Notes: generated from the sequence alone by a model not told the origin. Shown: positions 35,593 to 44,361, counted from the stretch's first letter. The stretch is 64,000 nucleotides of DNA from PALSA-555 sp963731625 (GCA_963731625.1 CAVSWH010000004.1:806001-870000), one strand, 5' to 3'. Numbers and translations are program-made.

Positions 35593-35772
35593 TCAGGTCA
35601 GCGCGAGCTGGTTCCACATGACGACGAAGAAAACCGCGGCGAGACCGAGGGCCAACAAGTGGACGCGGTCACCGGCCGGCTTGAAGCCGACGCCGGCCGC
35701 GAGGAATAGCAGGACCCCGACCACATAGAAGATCGAGCTGGCGGTCGGACTCATCGTGCTGATTGCGAGCAT
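35593..35772 (-). CDS. 59-residue two-helix membrane protein
   Basis: A small gene encoding a hydrophobic protein: a first helix around SSIFYVVGVLLFLAAG, a short loop with FKPAGDR, and a second helix around LLALGLAAVFFVVMW. A strong purine-rich site (GAGGGGGG) lies 4 bases before the ATG. Its composition (many Val, Phe, Leu with AT-richer codons) differs from random high-GC reading frames. It is upstream of, and on the same strand as, the MFS-ABC operon, about 200 bp away. Function unknown; size and topology resemble small actinobacterial membrane proteins. Confidence 0.7.
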   Translation of the reverse strand: MLAISTMSPTASSIFYVVGVLLFLAAGVGFKPAGDRVHLLALGLAAVFFVVMWNQLALT

Positions 35773-35899
35773 GAACCCCCCTCAGGTTCGAAGGCCATCC
35801 CTTCAGCGGCCGACAGTACGTCGGCGCGCGCAACCTGTCGAGCGTCTGACACACGTCGCGACGCATCCGCGGCGCGGCTGCCGCTTCTAGGATCACACG

Positions 35900-36286
35900 G
35901 TGGCGGTCACCGGCATGGCGAACCTGGCGCTGAAGGTCGCCGACCTCGACGCGAGCCTCGAGTACTTCGAGCGCCTCGGTGCAACGGTGCGCGATCGCAT
36001 GATGTGGGCGGGGGGCGAGCGCGCCGACGTGTACCTCGGGCCGGTCATGGTGTCCCTGTTCACCCGAGCGATCTATGAGGACGCCGTGGAGCTGCCGGCC
36101 GAGTGCTTCTTGCATCCGGCGTTGTTCACGGACGACCTCGAGCGTGAGCTCGAAGGCCAGGACGTGCTGTGGGGCCCGACGGTCGTCTCGGGCGCCTTCG
36201 GCACGCGGCGCATCGCGTTCGTCGCGGCGCCGGGGGGCATCCGCCTCGAGTTCATGGAGCAGCTCGAGGACCCGAGCCCGGACTGA
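35900..36286 (+). CDS. VOC (glyoxalase/dioxygenase superfamily) protein
   Basis: A 128-residue single-module VOC protein. It begins GMANLALKVADLDASLEYFERLGATV, the usual first beta-alpha unit, and ends GIRLEFMEQLED, the last strand carrying a Glu in the metal-ligand position. The first expected metal ligand position (His in many members) is Asn here (ANLALKV), so metal use is uncertain. Function could be isomerase, lyase or ligand binding. It starts with GTG and is convergent with the F420-type oxidoreductase gene. Confidence 0.8.
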   Translation: MAVTGMANLALKVADLDASLEYFERLGATVRDRMMWAGGERADVYLGPVMVSLFTRAIYEDAVELPAECFLHPALFTDDLERELEGQDVLWGPTVVSGAFGTRRIAFVAAPGGIRLEFMEQLEDPSPD

Positions 36287-36305
36287 GGCCGGCACGGCCG
36301 CGCGC

Positions 36306-37109
36306 CTACCGGGGCGGGCCCGCCTCCACGACGCCGCGCACCGCGTCGAGTGCGTCCCCTGGGCTGAGCGAGTGCAGCCACCAGGTCGCGCCGGCCTCGT
36401 CGTAGGCCGTGAGGTCGGTCGTCGTCGCGGCCGCGCTCGGCACCACGAGGTCGAAGGGACCGTCGAGCGTTCGCTGGCGGTGAACCTCGGTGAGCAGGGC
36501 GCGGGCGTCGTCGGGCGTGAGACGTCCGACCGGCACGATGCCGTCCCAGCGGGCGGCACGACGCACCGGCGCACGGTGCGGCCAGATCGCGGCGCACCAG
36601 ATCGGGATTCGGGGGGACTGGATCGGTGGCGGGATCTGCAGCACGTCGTCGACCGTCCAGTGCGGTCCGGCGTGGCGGACGCGCTCGCCGCGCCACAGCT
36701 CCGTGATGACGGTCAGTGCCTCGTCGAGTCGCGTCGCTCGGCTCCGGTCGTCGGTGGCGTCCTCGCCGAACGCGCTGAACTCTCGGTATCGGTCGGTGCC
36801 GATCCCGACGCCGAGCACGGCGCGCCCCGAGGACAGTCGGTCCAGGGTCGCGGCCTCCCGCGCCACCTTCCACGGGCGTCGACGGGGCAACGGCGTCACG
36901 AGCGGTCCGAGGCGGACCCGCGACGTGACCGCGGCGATCGCCCCCAACACGACCCACGGGTCGCATGCCGGGAGATCCCCGGCGTGCATCAGGTGGTCCC
37001 AGAGGAAGACGCCGTCCCAGCCGGCCGTCTCGGCGGCGCGCGCCAGGCCGACCAGTGCGTCGGGCTCCCCGAGCACGCCGAGCTGGGGCACGTGCAGACC
37101 GAAGCGCAT
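36306..37109 (-). CDS. LLM-class (luciferase-like) flavin/F420-dependent oxidoreductase
   Basis: A 267-residue TIM-barrel oxidoreductase of the bacterial luciferase superfamily. Motifs: FGLHVPQLG at the first strand, AETAGWDGVFLWDHL, VTSRVRLGPLVTPLPRRRPWKVAREAATLDRLSSGR written here only in parts (RLGPLVTPLPRR; EAATLDRLSSGR) and LGVGIGTDRYREFSAFGED. In Actinobacteria most such proteins use coenzyme F420, so this is the likelier cofactor, by family knowledge. The substrate is unknown. It is a single gene, convergent with the VOC gene. Confidence 0.88.
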   Translation of the reverse strand: MRFGLHVPQLGVLGEPDALVGLARAAETAGWDGVFLWDHLMHAGDLPACDPWVVLGAIAAVTSRVRLGPLVTPLPRRRPWKVAREAATLDRLSSGRAVLGVGIGTDRYREFSAFGEDATDDRSRATRLDEALTVITELWRGERVRHAGPHWTVDDVLQIPPPIQSPRIPIWCAAIWPHRAPVRRAARWDGIVPVGRLTPDDARALLTEVHRQRTLDGPFDLVVPSAAATTTDLTAYDEAGATWWLHSLSPGDALDAVRGVVEAGPPR

Positions 37110-37243
37110 CGCGCCGCAGGCTAAAGCCGTCGTCGAGGCCGGAGGGGTTGGCGTGGCATGCGATCGTGCGGGCCGCGATCCGGCGACTCGTGCGCTGCGC
37201 GCGCCCGCCTCAAGGGCCCCCAGGGAGCCACCGATACCGGATC

Positions 37244-38068
37244 ATGGAACCCCGCACGGTCCGGCGCTCGAACGCGGCCCGCGTGCTGGTCGGCGCCCGT
37301 GTGGGGGCCGTCGTGGCGGCGGTCGTCGCCACCGCGGCGCTGGCCGCGCCGGCGAGCGCCGCGCGCGCCGCTCCCGCCACGGCACGCCACGGCGCCCCGT
37401 CGCCCCGTGCCGACACCTCGACGGCCGGTCCGCTGCTGGGCGAGGCCGTGCGGGAGTACACGACGATGACGGCGACCCGCTACCAGCACCACGACGTCGA
37501 GAACGCCGAGGCGGGCACCTACTACTACGACTGTGTCGGGTTCGTGGCCTACGCGATGAGCCAGGCGACGCCGCTCGCCGACGCGACGATCCGCGACGAG
37601 TACCACATCGCCCCCAACCGCGTGCCCGCCCCCGGGGTGTTCGTGCACCTGTTCGCGACGCTCGACGGCACCCAGACCGGCTGGGAGCCCGTCAGCCACG
37701 TCGCCGACCTGCGCCCGGGCGACGTCGTGGCGTGGTCCTACGACAGCGCGTCGAGCTCGAACGAGCCAGGCCGCGACCACACCTCCCGCGGCCACGCCTT
37801 CGTCGTGGCGAGCATGCCGCAGCCCTCGGGAACCGACAGCTACCTCGTCCAGGTCTGGGACTCCACCGGGACGCCGCACGGCCCGAACGACACACGGCGC
37901 ACGAACCCGAAGAACCTGCCCGACGCCGTGGGGAAGCCGTCCGGGCTCGGCATGGGCACGGTGCGCGTCGACGCCGGCGCCGACGGCGCGATCGCGACGG
38001 TGCACTGGTCGCCGTCGAGCGGCCCGGTGCCCGCCGCGCACTTCGGGATGGGCCGCCCGGTCAGCTGA
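37244..38068 (+). CDS. Secreted NlpC/P60-like cysteine peptidase or amidase
   Basis: A 274-residue exported protein. A Tat-like or Sec signal region (RRSNAARVLVGARVGAVVA... to the ASA cleavage site near residue 39) precedes a domain with C97 in YYYDCVGFVAYAM and H184 in SRGHAFVVAS. This Cys-then-His order with LRPGDVVAW between them is characteristic of NlpC/P60 or CHAP-like papain-fold peptidases, so hydrolysis of a wall peptide is likely. The usual DCSG is DCVG here. No strong ribosome site precedes ATG at 37244. It is convergent with the MMPL operon. Confidence 0.72.
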   Translation: MEPRTVRRSNAARVLVGARVGAVVAAVVATAALAAPASAARAAPATARHGAPSPRADTSTAGPLLGEAVREYTTMTATRYQHHDVENAEAGTYYYDCVGFVAYAMSQATPLADATIRDEYHIAPNRVPAPGVFVHLFATLDGTQTGWEPVSHVADLRPGDVVAWSYDSASSSNEPGRDHTSRGHAFVVASMPQPSGTDSYLVQVWDSTGTPHGPNDTRRTNPKNLPDAVGKPSGLGMGTVRVDAGADGAIATVHWSPSSGPVPAAHFGMGRPVS

Positions 38069-38083
38069 GCGGGATCCCGCCGA

Positions 38084-40267
38084 TCAGACGGGCACGGGTT
38101 CGCGCGGCGGGCTGACCTCGTCGGGCGGCGGCACCGGGGTCGGCGCGGCTTCCACGTGCAGACGTGGGAGCAGCCGGTCGAGCCAGTGCGGGAGCCACCA
38201 GTTGCGGTCGCCGAGCAGCTCCATCGTCGCGGGGACCAGCACCATCCGGACCAGCGTCGCGTCGATCAAGATCGCGGCCGCGAGCCCGAGCCCGAACAGC
38301 TTGAGGGTGGGCTCGCTGCCGGTCACGAAGCTCAGGAACACGGTGACCATGATCAGGGCCGCGGCCGTGATGACCCGCGCCGTCGCGGCGAGGCCGTCGG
38401 CTACGGCGAGCGCGTTGTCGTGGGTCCGGTCGTACTCCTCGCGGATCCGCGAGAGCAGGAACAGCTCGTAGTCCATCGAGAGCCCGAAGGTGATCGCGAA
38501 CATCATCATCGGGATGAACGGCGCGATCGGTCCTGTCTTGCTGATGCCGACGACGCTGTCGAGCCAGCCCCACTGGAACACCGCGACGATGACGCCGTAC
38601 GCCGCCCCGATCGACAGCAGGTTCATGATCACCGCCTTGAGCGGCACGAGCACGCTGCGGAACACCACGAGCAGGAGCAGGAAGCTGAGCGCCAGGACTG
38701 CGCCGATGAAGAGCGGCAGCCGGGCCGAGAGGGTGTTCGACACGTCGATGGTCGCCGCGGTGAGACCGCCGACGTGCACCACGACGGGGGTTCCGCGCAC
38801 CGCGTCGGGGACGACGCGGTCGCGCAGCGTCGTGACGAGGTCGGTGGTCTGCGCCGCCTGGGGCGACGTCGTCGGGATGACCTGGATCACCGCGGCGGTC
38901 CGGTCGGGGCTCAGCACGGGCTGGCCGACCTCGGCGACGCCCGGCGTCTGGCGCAGGGCGCCGACGAGGCCCGAGAGGTCCCCGACGCTCGTGCCCGGCG
39001 GGAACTCGGCGGCGAGGGTCAGCGGTCCGTTGAACCCGGGACCGAAGCCTCGGGCCAGCGTGTCGTAGGCCCGGCGGGTGGTGTCGCTCGTCGGGTTGCC
39101 GCCGGCGTCGCTGAAGCCCATCCGGAGGCTGAAGAGCGGGACGGCGAGGACGCCGAGGACGACGAGCGTGCCGAGCAGCGCCGGCCACGGGCGGCGCTGC
39201 ACGACGCGGCTCCAGCGGAACCAGACGCTCTCGCGGGCGTGGCCCTCGCGGGTCCGCCGGCCGGGGACGGACAGCCTGTCGATGCCCCGCCCGGCGAAGC
39301 CGAGCACCGCGGGCAGGAGGGTGATCGCCGCGAGCATGACGAGCGCGACGGTGAGCGACGTGCCGATCGCGAGGCCTTGGACGAACGACACGCCCATGAG
39401 GTAGAGGCCGAGGACCGAGATCATCACCGTCGTGCCGGCGAACACCACCGCCCGACCGGACGTGTCGATCGCCCGCACCACCGCCGGTTCGGGGTCGAGC
39501 CCCTCCTGCAGGCCCTGGCGGTAGCGGGTGACGATGAAGAGCGCGTAGTCGATGCCGACGCCGATCCCGATCATCGCGGCGAGCTCGGTCGCGAAGTTCG
39601 GCGTCGAGAGCACTTGCGAGATCATCTCGACGAGCGCCAGGCCGATCCCGATCCCGGCGAGCGCAGTCATGATCGGCAGTCCCATGGCGAGCACCGAGCC
39701 GAACACGACCAGCAGGATGATGATCGCAGCGACGATGCCGATGAGCTCGGTGGCGCCGAACGCCGGCTTCGACTGGAACATCTGGCCGCCGAGCTCGACG
39801 TGGAGCGCGGGCGCCCCGGCGGCCGATGCGATGCTCTCGATCGAGTCGGTGCTCTGGGTCGGGATCTGGTTGCCGCGCGCGGCGAAGTCGACGGTCGCGT
39901 ACGCGACGGTCCCATCCGTCGAGATCTGCCGGGCGCCGTTCCCGGCGTAGGGGCTGTCGACGCCGGTCACACCCGCGACGTGGGCGACACGCGCGAAGAC
40001 GTCGCTCATGCGAGCCTCGACGGCCGGGTCGCGCACGCCGGCGGCGTCAGCGAAGACGATCTGACCGGAGTCGCCGGCCTTCGCGGGGAACCGCGCCTGG
40101 AGCAGGTCGATCGCCCGCTGCGACTCGGTGCCGGGCAACGAGAAGCTCTGCGAGTAGTTCGACCCGATCTGCGAGCCGATGATGTTGACCGCGACGAGTG
40201 CTGCGAGCCACAGCAGGACGACCCGCCAACGGTGGCGGTAACAGGCGTGGGCGAGTCGTTGCAGCAC
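38084..40267 (-). CDS. MMPL/RND family transporter
   Basis: A 727-residue RND-type exporter of the actinobacterial MMPL family, two repeats of one helix, a large extracytoplasmic domain and five helices. Landmarks: HRWRVVLLWLAALVAVNI at helix 1, GIGVGIDYALFIVTRYR in helix 4 of repeat one and FGLSMDYELFLLSRIREEYD in repeat two, each with the family Asp-Tyr pair that carries protons, and a short Pro-rich cytoplasmic tail. MMPL proteins export lipids or drugs. GTG at 40267 is preferred because GGAGGA lies just before it; the ATG nine codons earlier has no such site. It is 45 bp after the ABC permease gene and probably in the same operon. Confidence 0.9.
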   Translation of the reverse strand: MLQRLAHACYRHRWRVVLLWLAALVAVNIIGSQIGSNYSQSFSLPGTESQRAIDLLQARFPAKAGDSGQIVFADAAGVRDPAVEARMSDVFARVAHVAGVTGVDSPYAGNGARQISTDGTVAYATVDFAARGNQIPTQSTDSIESIASAAGAPALHVELGGQMFQSKPAFGATELIGIVAAIIILLVVFGSVLAMGLPIMTALAGIGIGLALVEMISQVLSTPNFATELAAMIGIGVGIDYALFIVTRYRQGLQEGLDPEPAVVRAIDTSGRAVVFAGTTVMISVLGLYLMGVSFVQGLAIGTSLTVALVMLAAITLLPAVLGFAGRGIDRLSVPGRRTREGHARESVWFRWSRVVQRRPWPALLGTLVVLGVLAVPLFSLRMGFSDAGGNPTSDTTRRAYDTLARGFGPGFNGPLTLAAEFPPGTSVGDLSGLVGALRQTPGVAEVGQPVLSPDRTAAVIQVIPTTSPQAAQTTDLVTTLRDRVVPDAVRGTPVVVHVGGLTAATIDVSNTLSARLPLFIGAVLALSFLLLLVVFRSVLVPLKAVIMNLLSIGAAYGVIVAVFQWGWLDSVVGISKTGPIAPFIPMMMFAITFGLSMDYELFLLSRIREEYDRTHDNALAVADGLAATARVITAAALIMVTVFLSFVTGSEPTLKLFGLGLAAAILIDATLVRMVLVPATMELLGDRNWWLPHWLDRLLPRLHVEAAPTPVPPPDEVSPPREPVPV

Positions 40268-40312
40268 GGGTCCTCCGGGGGATGGTGGATCCAAGGACGG
40301 GCGTGAGCTCGC

Positions 40313-41137
40313 TTAGGTGACGCGCTGGTAGCGGCGGACGGCGAGGGGCGCGCAGACCGCGATGATCCCGGCGATCCACAGCACCGCGCTGAGCAGGTGC
40401 GTGCCACCGGTGCCCGTGATCGTGAGGGCGCGGACGGCGTCGACGACCGCGGTGACCGGCTGGTGCTTCGCGAACACCTGGAGCCAGGACGGCATCGAGG
40501 ACACCGGGACGAACGCGGAGGACGCGAACACAAGGGGCGCCAGAATCGGGAAGGACGCCGCTTGGGCCGTCTCGCTGTCCGGCGCCGAGAGCCCGACGAT
40601 CGCGAACACCCACGACAGCGAGTAGGCGAAGGCGAGCACGAGCGCGACACCGGTGAGGACGGCGACCGGGCCGCCGGTTGGGTCCCAGCCCACCGCCACG
40701 CCGACGAGGCACATGAGCGCGACGACGAACAGGTTGCGGACGAGGTCGGCGAGGGTGCGGCCGAGGAGCACGGCCGAGCGGGCCATCGGGAGCGAACGGA
40801 ACCGGTCGATCAGGCCCTTGTGGAGGTCGTCGGCGAGACCGACGCCGGTGGTCAGGGAGCCGAACACCACGGTCTGCACGAAGATGCCGGGCATGAGGAA
40901 GTTGACGTAGGAGATACCGGGGACCCGGATCGCGCCGCCGAACACGTACCGGAACATGAGCACGAAGATGACCGGCTGGATCGTGGCGAAGATCAGCAGC
41001 TGCGGGTTGCGGCGGATGTTCAACAGGTTGCGCCACGCGATGGTGACGGCGTCGGCGACGACGGCGGGCCTCCGGACCCGGGGCAGGGACGGGGAGGCGA
41101 GCATGGTGTCGGCAGTGGTGGTGGTGGTGGCGGTCAT
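40313..41137 (-). CDS. DrrB-like ABC-2 type permease
   Basis: A 274-residue exporter permease with six helices. It has a Thr-rich start (MTATTTTTAD), WRNLLNIRRNPQLLIFATIQPVIFV (split here: NIRRNPQLLIFATIQP), PGIFVQTVVFGS, and the cytoplasmic signature around RFRSLPMARSAVLLGR. The last helix WIAGIIAVCAPLAV is the segment that survives in the deleted paralogue at 15987-16132. The ATG overlaps the ATPase stop (ATGA). Together they form an export pump of the daunorubicin-resistance type. Confidence 0.92.
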   Translation of the reverse strand: MTATTTTTADTMLASPSLPRVRRPAVVADAVTIAWRNLLNIRRNPQLLIFATIQPVIFVLMFRYVFGGAIRVPGISYVNFLMPGIFVQTVVFGSLTTGVGLADDLHKGLIDRFRSLPMARSAVLLGRTLADLVRNLFVVALMCLVGVAVGWDPTGGPVAVLTGVALVLAFAYSLSWVFAIVGLSAPDSETAQAASFPILAPLVFASSAFVPVSSMPSWLQVFAKHQPVTAVVDAVRALTITGTGGTHLLSAVLWIAGIIAVCAPLAVRRYQRVT

Positions 41138-42105
41138 TGGTTGACGGCCTCCTTCTCGTCGTCGACCGGGCGGCCGGTGAGGGTCAGGAACACGTCGTCG
41201 AGCGTCGGCTCGCGCAGCGCCAGGGCGCGGGGCTCGAGGTGCTCGGCGTCGAGGACGCGGACGGTCTCCAGCATGGCGTGCGCGCCATCGGTGACGTTGA
41301 CGCGCACCTCGTTGCCGTCGAGCGCGAGCTCCCCGATGCGGTGCAGGCGCGATGCCGCGCCGCGCGCCGCGTCGGGATCGTCGAAGGCCACCTCGATGAC
41401 CGTCGTCCCGAGCCGGGACTTCAGGGCGCCGGCGGTCCCCTCGGCGATCACGGTGCCGTGGTCGATCACGATGATGTGATCGGCGATCCGGTCGGCTTCC
41501 TCGAGGTACTGGGTCGTGAGCAGCAGGGTCGTCCCGCCCCGGACGAGCTCCTCGATGAAGGCCCAGAGCTCGGTGCGTCCCTGCGGGTCCAGCCCGGTGG
41601 TGGGCTCGTCCAGGAAGAGCACGGGCGGCTCGTGGACGAGCGCCGCCGCGAGGTCGAGGCGGCGCCGCATGCCGCCGGAGAACGTGCGCACCAGCCGGTC
41701 CCGGGCGTGCCCGAGGTCGAAGCGCTCGAGCAGCTCGTCGGCGCGGCGGTTCATCACGCGGCCCGGCAGGTGGGTGAGGCGTCCGACGAGGCGGAGGTTC
41801 TCGCGGGCGGTGAGGTTCTCGTCCACGGCCGCGTACTGCCCGGTGAGGCCGATGGAGGCCCGGGTGGCGGTCGGGTCGACGGTGACGTCCTGGCCGAGGA
41901 CCTCGGCGCGGCCCCGGTCGGGCCGGAGCAACGTCGCGAGGATCCGCACGAGCGTGGTCTTCCCTGCGCCGTTCGGGCCGAGCAGCCCGAGCACGCTGCC
42001 GGCCGGCACCTCGAGCGACACGCCGCCCAGGGCCATCACGTCCCCGTACGACTTGCCGAGCTCCTCGGTGCGGATGGCGGGCCCGGTCGGTGCGATGCGT
42101 TCCAT
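41134..42105 (-). CDS. DrrA-like ABC exporter ATP-binding protein
   Basis: A 323-residue ATPase: Walker A GPNGAGKTT, QYAAVDENLTARENLRL, signature FSGGMRRRLDLAAALVH, Walker B VLFLDEPTTGLDPQ and a C-terminal domain ending DDVFLTLTGRP. It partners the DrrB-like permease and is followed by an MMPL transporter, so the operon likely exports a hydrophobic compound. ATG at 42105 is chosen because the predicted transcription start falls on it (leaderless). A GTG three codons upstream would lie within the -10 box. It is close in sequence to the orphan ATPase at 15004-15990. Confidence 0.92.
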   Translation of the reverse strand: MERIAPTGPAIRTEELGKSYGDVMALGGVSLEVPAGSVLGLLGPNGAGKTTLVRILATLLRPDRGRAEVLGQDVTVDPTATRASIGLTGQYAAVDENLTARENLRLVGRLTHLPGRVMNRRADELLERFDLGHARDRLVRTFSGGMRRRLDLAAALVHEPPVLFLDEPTTGLDPQGRTELWAFIEELVRGGTTLLLTTQYLEEADRIADHIIVIDHGTVIAEGTAGALKSRLGTTVIEVAFDDPDAARGAASRLHRIGELALDGNEVRVNVTDGAHAMLETVRVLDAEHLEPRALALREPTLDDVFLTLTGRPVDDEKEAVNQ

Positions 42106-42112
42106 GCCGTGC

Positions 42113-42142
42113 ACACTACGCGATATCCTTGAATGATGTCAA
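42113..42142 (-). promoter_or_regulatory. Promoter and operator of the exporter operon
   Basis: On the minus strand TTGACA (42142-42137) and TAGTGT (42118-42113) are 18 bp apart. The -35 box overlaps the inverted repeat TTGA-N6-TCAA (42129-42142), flanked by GATAT (42122) and ATATC (42143). A MarR-family gene starts 60 bp away on the other strand, so this is the likely binding site of that repressor. Predicted transcription start coincides with the ATG. Confidence 0.6.
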
Positions 42143-42208
42143 ATATCGGAGCCTCGTTAGATTTCCGGTGCTTCAACACTCCGAGCGTGCGTAGGAAGGC
42201 GTAGGATC

Positions 42209-42685
42209 GTGGGCGTGACAAGGGTCACGAAGGGGGAACTGGCGGGCGAGGTCTGGGGGCAGATCACCAACTACTTCTTTGCCCATCGCGAGACCCACAT
42301 GGAGGTCGCCCGCGAGCTCGGCCTGACGCCGGGGCACACCAAGACGCTGTTCGAGCTCGACGAGCACCTCGGCAAGCCGATGGGCGAGCTCGCGCACGCC
42401 CTGGCCTGCGACGCGTCGAACGCCACGTGGCTCGTCGACCGACTCGAGGAGCGCGGCCTCGTGGAGCGCCGTCCCTATCCCGGCGATCGTCGCGTCAAGG
42501 CGGTCGTGCTGACCGCGGAGGGCGCCAAGGTGCGAGCGCTGCTCACCGAGCGGCTGGCCACACCGCCGGAGGACCTCATCGCGCTCGATCGCGAGGACCT
42601 CGAGGCGCTCCACGCGGCCCTCGACCGGCTCCCCCACCATCCACCCTTCTGGGCGCCGCCCGAGCCCGCCCCGACCCCGGACTGA
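42209..42685 (+). CDS. MarR family transcriptional regulator
   Basis: A 158-residue winged-helix repressor. The recognition region is MGELAHALACDASNATWLVDRLEERGLV and the wing RRPYPGDRRVKAVVLTAEG, cited in parts (ACDASNATWLVDRLEERGL; YPGDRRVKAVVLT). The C terminus is Pro-rich. It is transcribed divergently from the DrrAB-MMPL exporter operon with a 100-bp shared region holding a palindrome on the exporter promoter, the classical arrangement for a ligand-released efflux repressor. It starts with GTG; a second GTG two codons later is possible. Confidence 0.9.
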   Translation: MGVTRVTKGELAGEVWGQITNYFFAHRETHMEVARELGLTPGHTKTLFELDEHLGKPMGELAHALACDASNATWLVDRLEERGLVERRPYPGDRRVKAVVLTAEGAKVRALLTERLATPPEDLIALDREDLEALHAALDRLPHHPPFWAPPEPAPTPD

Positions 42686-42697
42686 ACACCGGGCGGT

Positions 42698-43072
42698 TCA
42701 GTCGTCCAGCCGTCGCAGCGTGAGCGGCTGCAGGTCGTCGAGGGAGCGCAGGCGAAGGATCCGGCTGTCGTTCGGCGCGACGGCACCGAGCACCCGCTGA
42801 TTCGCCTGCCAGTCGCGCAGGATGTCGAACGCGGGCTCGTCGGCGGCCACCGCCACGAGGTACTCGGCCTCGGCGTCGGCCGCCTTCACCCCGGCGTCGC
42901 TCGCCGGGACGAGCACGAGCCGCGCCCGCTCGGGCCCGACGACGGTCAGCTCGCCGAAGCGCACCCGTGGCACGTCGTGGAGGCGACCGATGTCCGCGGA
43001 CGTCCCGAACCCCCGGACTCCCACCAGCGAACGGCGCCGCCGCCAAATCGCGTTGATGATCAGGTAGCTCAA
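42698..43072 (-). CDS. Single-pass membrane protein, unknown function
   Basis: At least 124 residues. The N terminus is a membrane helix followed by a basic stop-transfer run (INAIWRRRRSLVG), then a soluble domain of about 100 residues with RVRFGELTVVGPERARLVLV and a Leu/Arg-rich end. The TTG at 43072 is the first standard start, but it falls inside the hydrophobic segment; in-frame hydrophobic coding (IVAIGLLLVIALLSYLII) extends upstream to about 43108 with no ATG, GTG or TTG, so the real start may be CTG or another rare codon. I do not recognise the family. It converges with the MarR gene. Confidence 0.6.
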   Translation of the reverse strand: MSYLIINAIWRRRRSLVGVRGFGTSADIGRLHDVPRVRFGELTVVGPERARLVLVPASDAGVKAADAEAEYLVAVAADEPAFDILRDWQANQRVLGAVAPNDSRILRLRSLDDLQPLTLRRLDD

Positions 43073-43157
43073 CAGCGCGATGACGAGGAGCAGCCCGATG
43101 GCGACGATGGGGTGAGTATGGCAGGCGCCCCAGCGGCACGGCCCGCCGGCGCCTCGC

Positions 43158-44348
43158 TCAGTCGGGGAGGAGCGGCACCGTGAGTCCCTGGTCGCGTCCG
43201 AGGAGGACGGCGCGGGTCACGGCCGCCGACCCGAAGCGCTCGCGGACGTCGTCGAGCGCCCCGTCGAGGGCGTCGCCGCTCCGCCGGTCGAGGGGGAGCG
43301 CCAGCTGCACGGCGTGCTCGTCGTCGAGGTTGCCGACGGAGAGCCCGACGAGCGTGAGCCCCTCCTGCTCGATGACGGTCTGCACGCCCTGGAGCAGGGT
43401 TCGTGCCGCCGCGAGGATGGTCGGTGTGTGTGCCGTCGCGGCACCCAACGTGTGCGAGCGCGTGGCGCGCGAGAAGTCGGCGAGGCGGAGTCGCACGGTC
43501 ACGGTCCGCCCGACGCGCCCGGCGTCGCGCATGCGGCGGGTGACCCGGTCGACGAGCCCGACCACGGCCGTGTCGACCTCGGCGGGCGACGTCCAGGGTC
43601 GGCCGAGCGCGCGCTGCGAGCCGATGGAGCCCCGGCGACGCCCGACGTGCACCGGGCGCGGGTCGCGATTGTGGGCGAGCGCATGCAGGTGCGAACCCGA
43701 CGCACGACCGAGCATCGCGACGAGCGTGGGCGCCGGGAGGCGTGCGATCTCGCCGATCGTCCGGATCCCGCGGTCATGGAGCTTGCGCGCCGTCACCGGG
43801 CCGACACCCCAGAGCCGCTCGACCCGCAGCGGATGGAGGAACGCCTGCTCCTCGTCGGGGGGGACGACGAGCAGGCCGTCGGGCTTCGCGACGGCGCTCG
43901 CCACCTTCGCCAGGAACTTCGTGCGCGCCACCCCGACCGAGATCGGGAGGTTGACCTGCTCACGGACGTCGCGCCGCAGCTGCGCGGCGATCTCGACGGG
44001 TGAACCCGAGACGCGGCGGAGTCCGCCGACCTCGAGGAACGCCTCGTCGATCGAGATCCCCTCGACGAGGGGCGTCGTCTGCTCGAAGACCTCGAACACG
44101 GCCTTGCTGGCTTCCGCGTACGCGGACATGCGGGGCGCGACCACGACGGCCCGCGGGCACAGCTCGCGGGCCTGGCGGCCACCCATCGCCGTGCGCACGC
44201 CGAAGGCCTTGGCCTCGTAGCTCGCCGCCAGGACGACCCCGCCGCCCACGATCACGGGCCGCCCACGCAGCCGCGGGTCGTCTCGCTGCTCGACCGAGGC
44301 GTAGAAGGCGTCGAGGTCGGCATGCAGGACCGTCGCCTCCCCGAACAC
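43158..44348 (-). CDS. dinB: DNA polymerase IV (Y-family translesion polymerase)
   Basis: A 396-residue Y-family polymerase for bypass of DNA lesions. The catalytic acidic residues are in LHADLDAFYASVEQ near the N terminus and SIDEAFLEV in the palm. LWGVGPVTARKLHDRGI is the thumb helix-hairpin-helix, and a C-terminal QLALPL (348-353) matches the beta-clamp-binding motif QxxLPL. All active-site residues are intact. Its GTG start directly abuts an SOS box, so it should be LexA-controlled and its message may be leaderless. The reading frame upstream of the GTG is open but lies in non-homologous sequence. Confidence 0.93.
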   Translation of the reverse strand: MFGEATVLHADLDAFYASVEQRDDPRLRGRPVIVGGGVVLAASYEAKAFGVRTAMGGRQARELCPRAVVVAPRMSAYAEASKAVFEVFEQTTPLVEGISIDEAFLEVGGLRRVSGSPVEIAAQLRRDVREQVNLPISVGVARTKFLAKVASAVAKPDGLLVVPPDEEQAFLHPLRVERLWGVGPVTARKLHDRGIRTIGEIARLPAPTLVAMLGRASGSHLHALAHNRDPRPVHVGRRRGSIGSQRALGRPWTSPAEVDTAVVGLVDRVTRRMRDAGRVGRTVTVRLRLADFSRATRSHTLGAATAHTPTILAAARTLLQGVQTVIEQEGLTLVGLSVGNLDDEHAVQLALPLDRRSGDALDGALDDVRERFGSAAVTRAVLLGRDQGLTVPLLPD

Positions 44349-44361
44349 GAACGTATGTTCG
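44348..44361. promoter_or_regulatory. SOS (LexA) box at the dinB start
   Basis: CGAAC-GTAT-GTTCG is a perfect palindrome with the Gram-positive/actinobacterial LexA core GAAC-N4-GTTC. Its last base is the first base of the dinB GTG codon. LexA bound here would cover the predicted transcription start. Confidence 0.8.
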
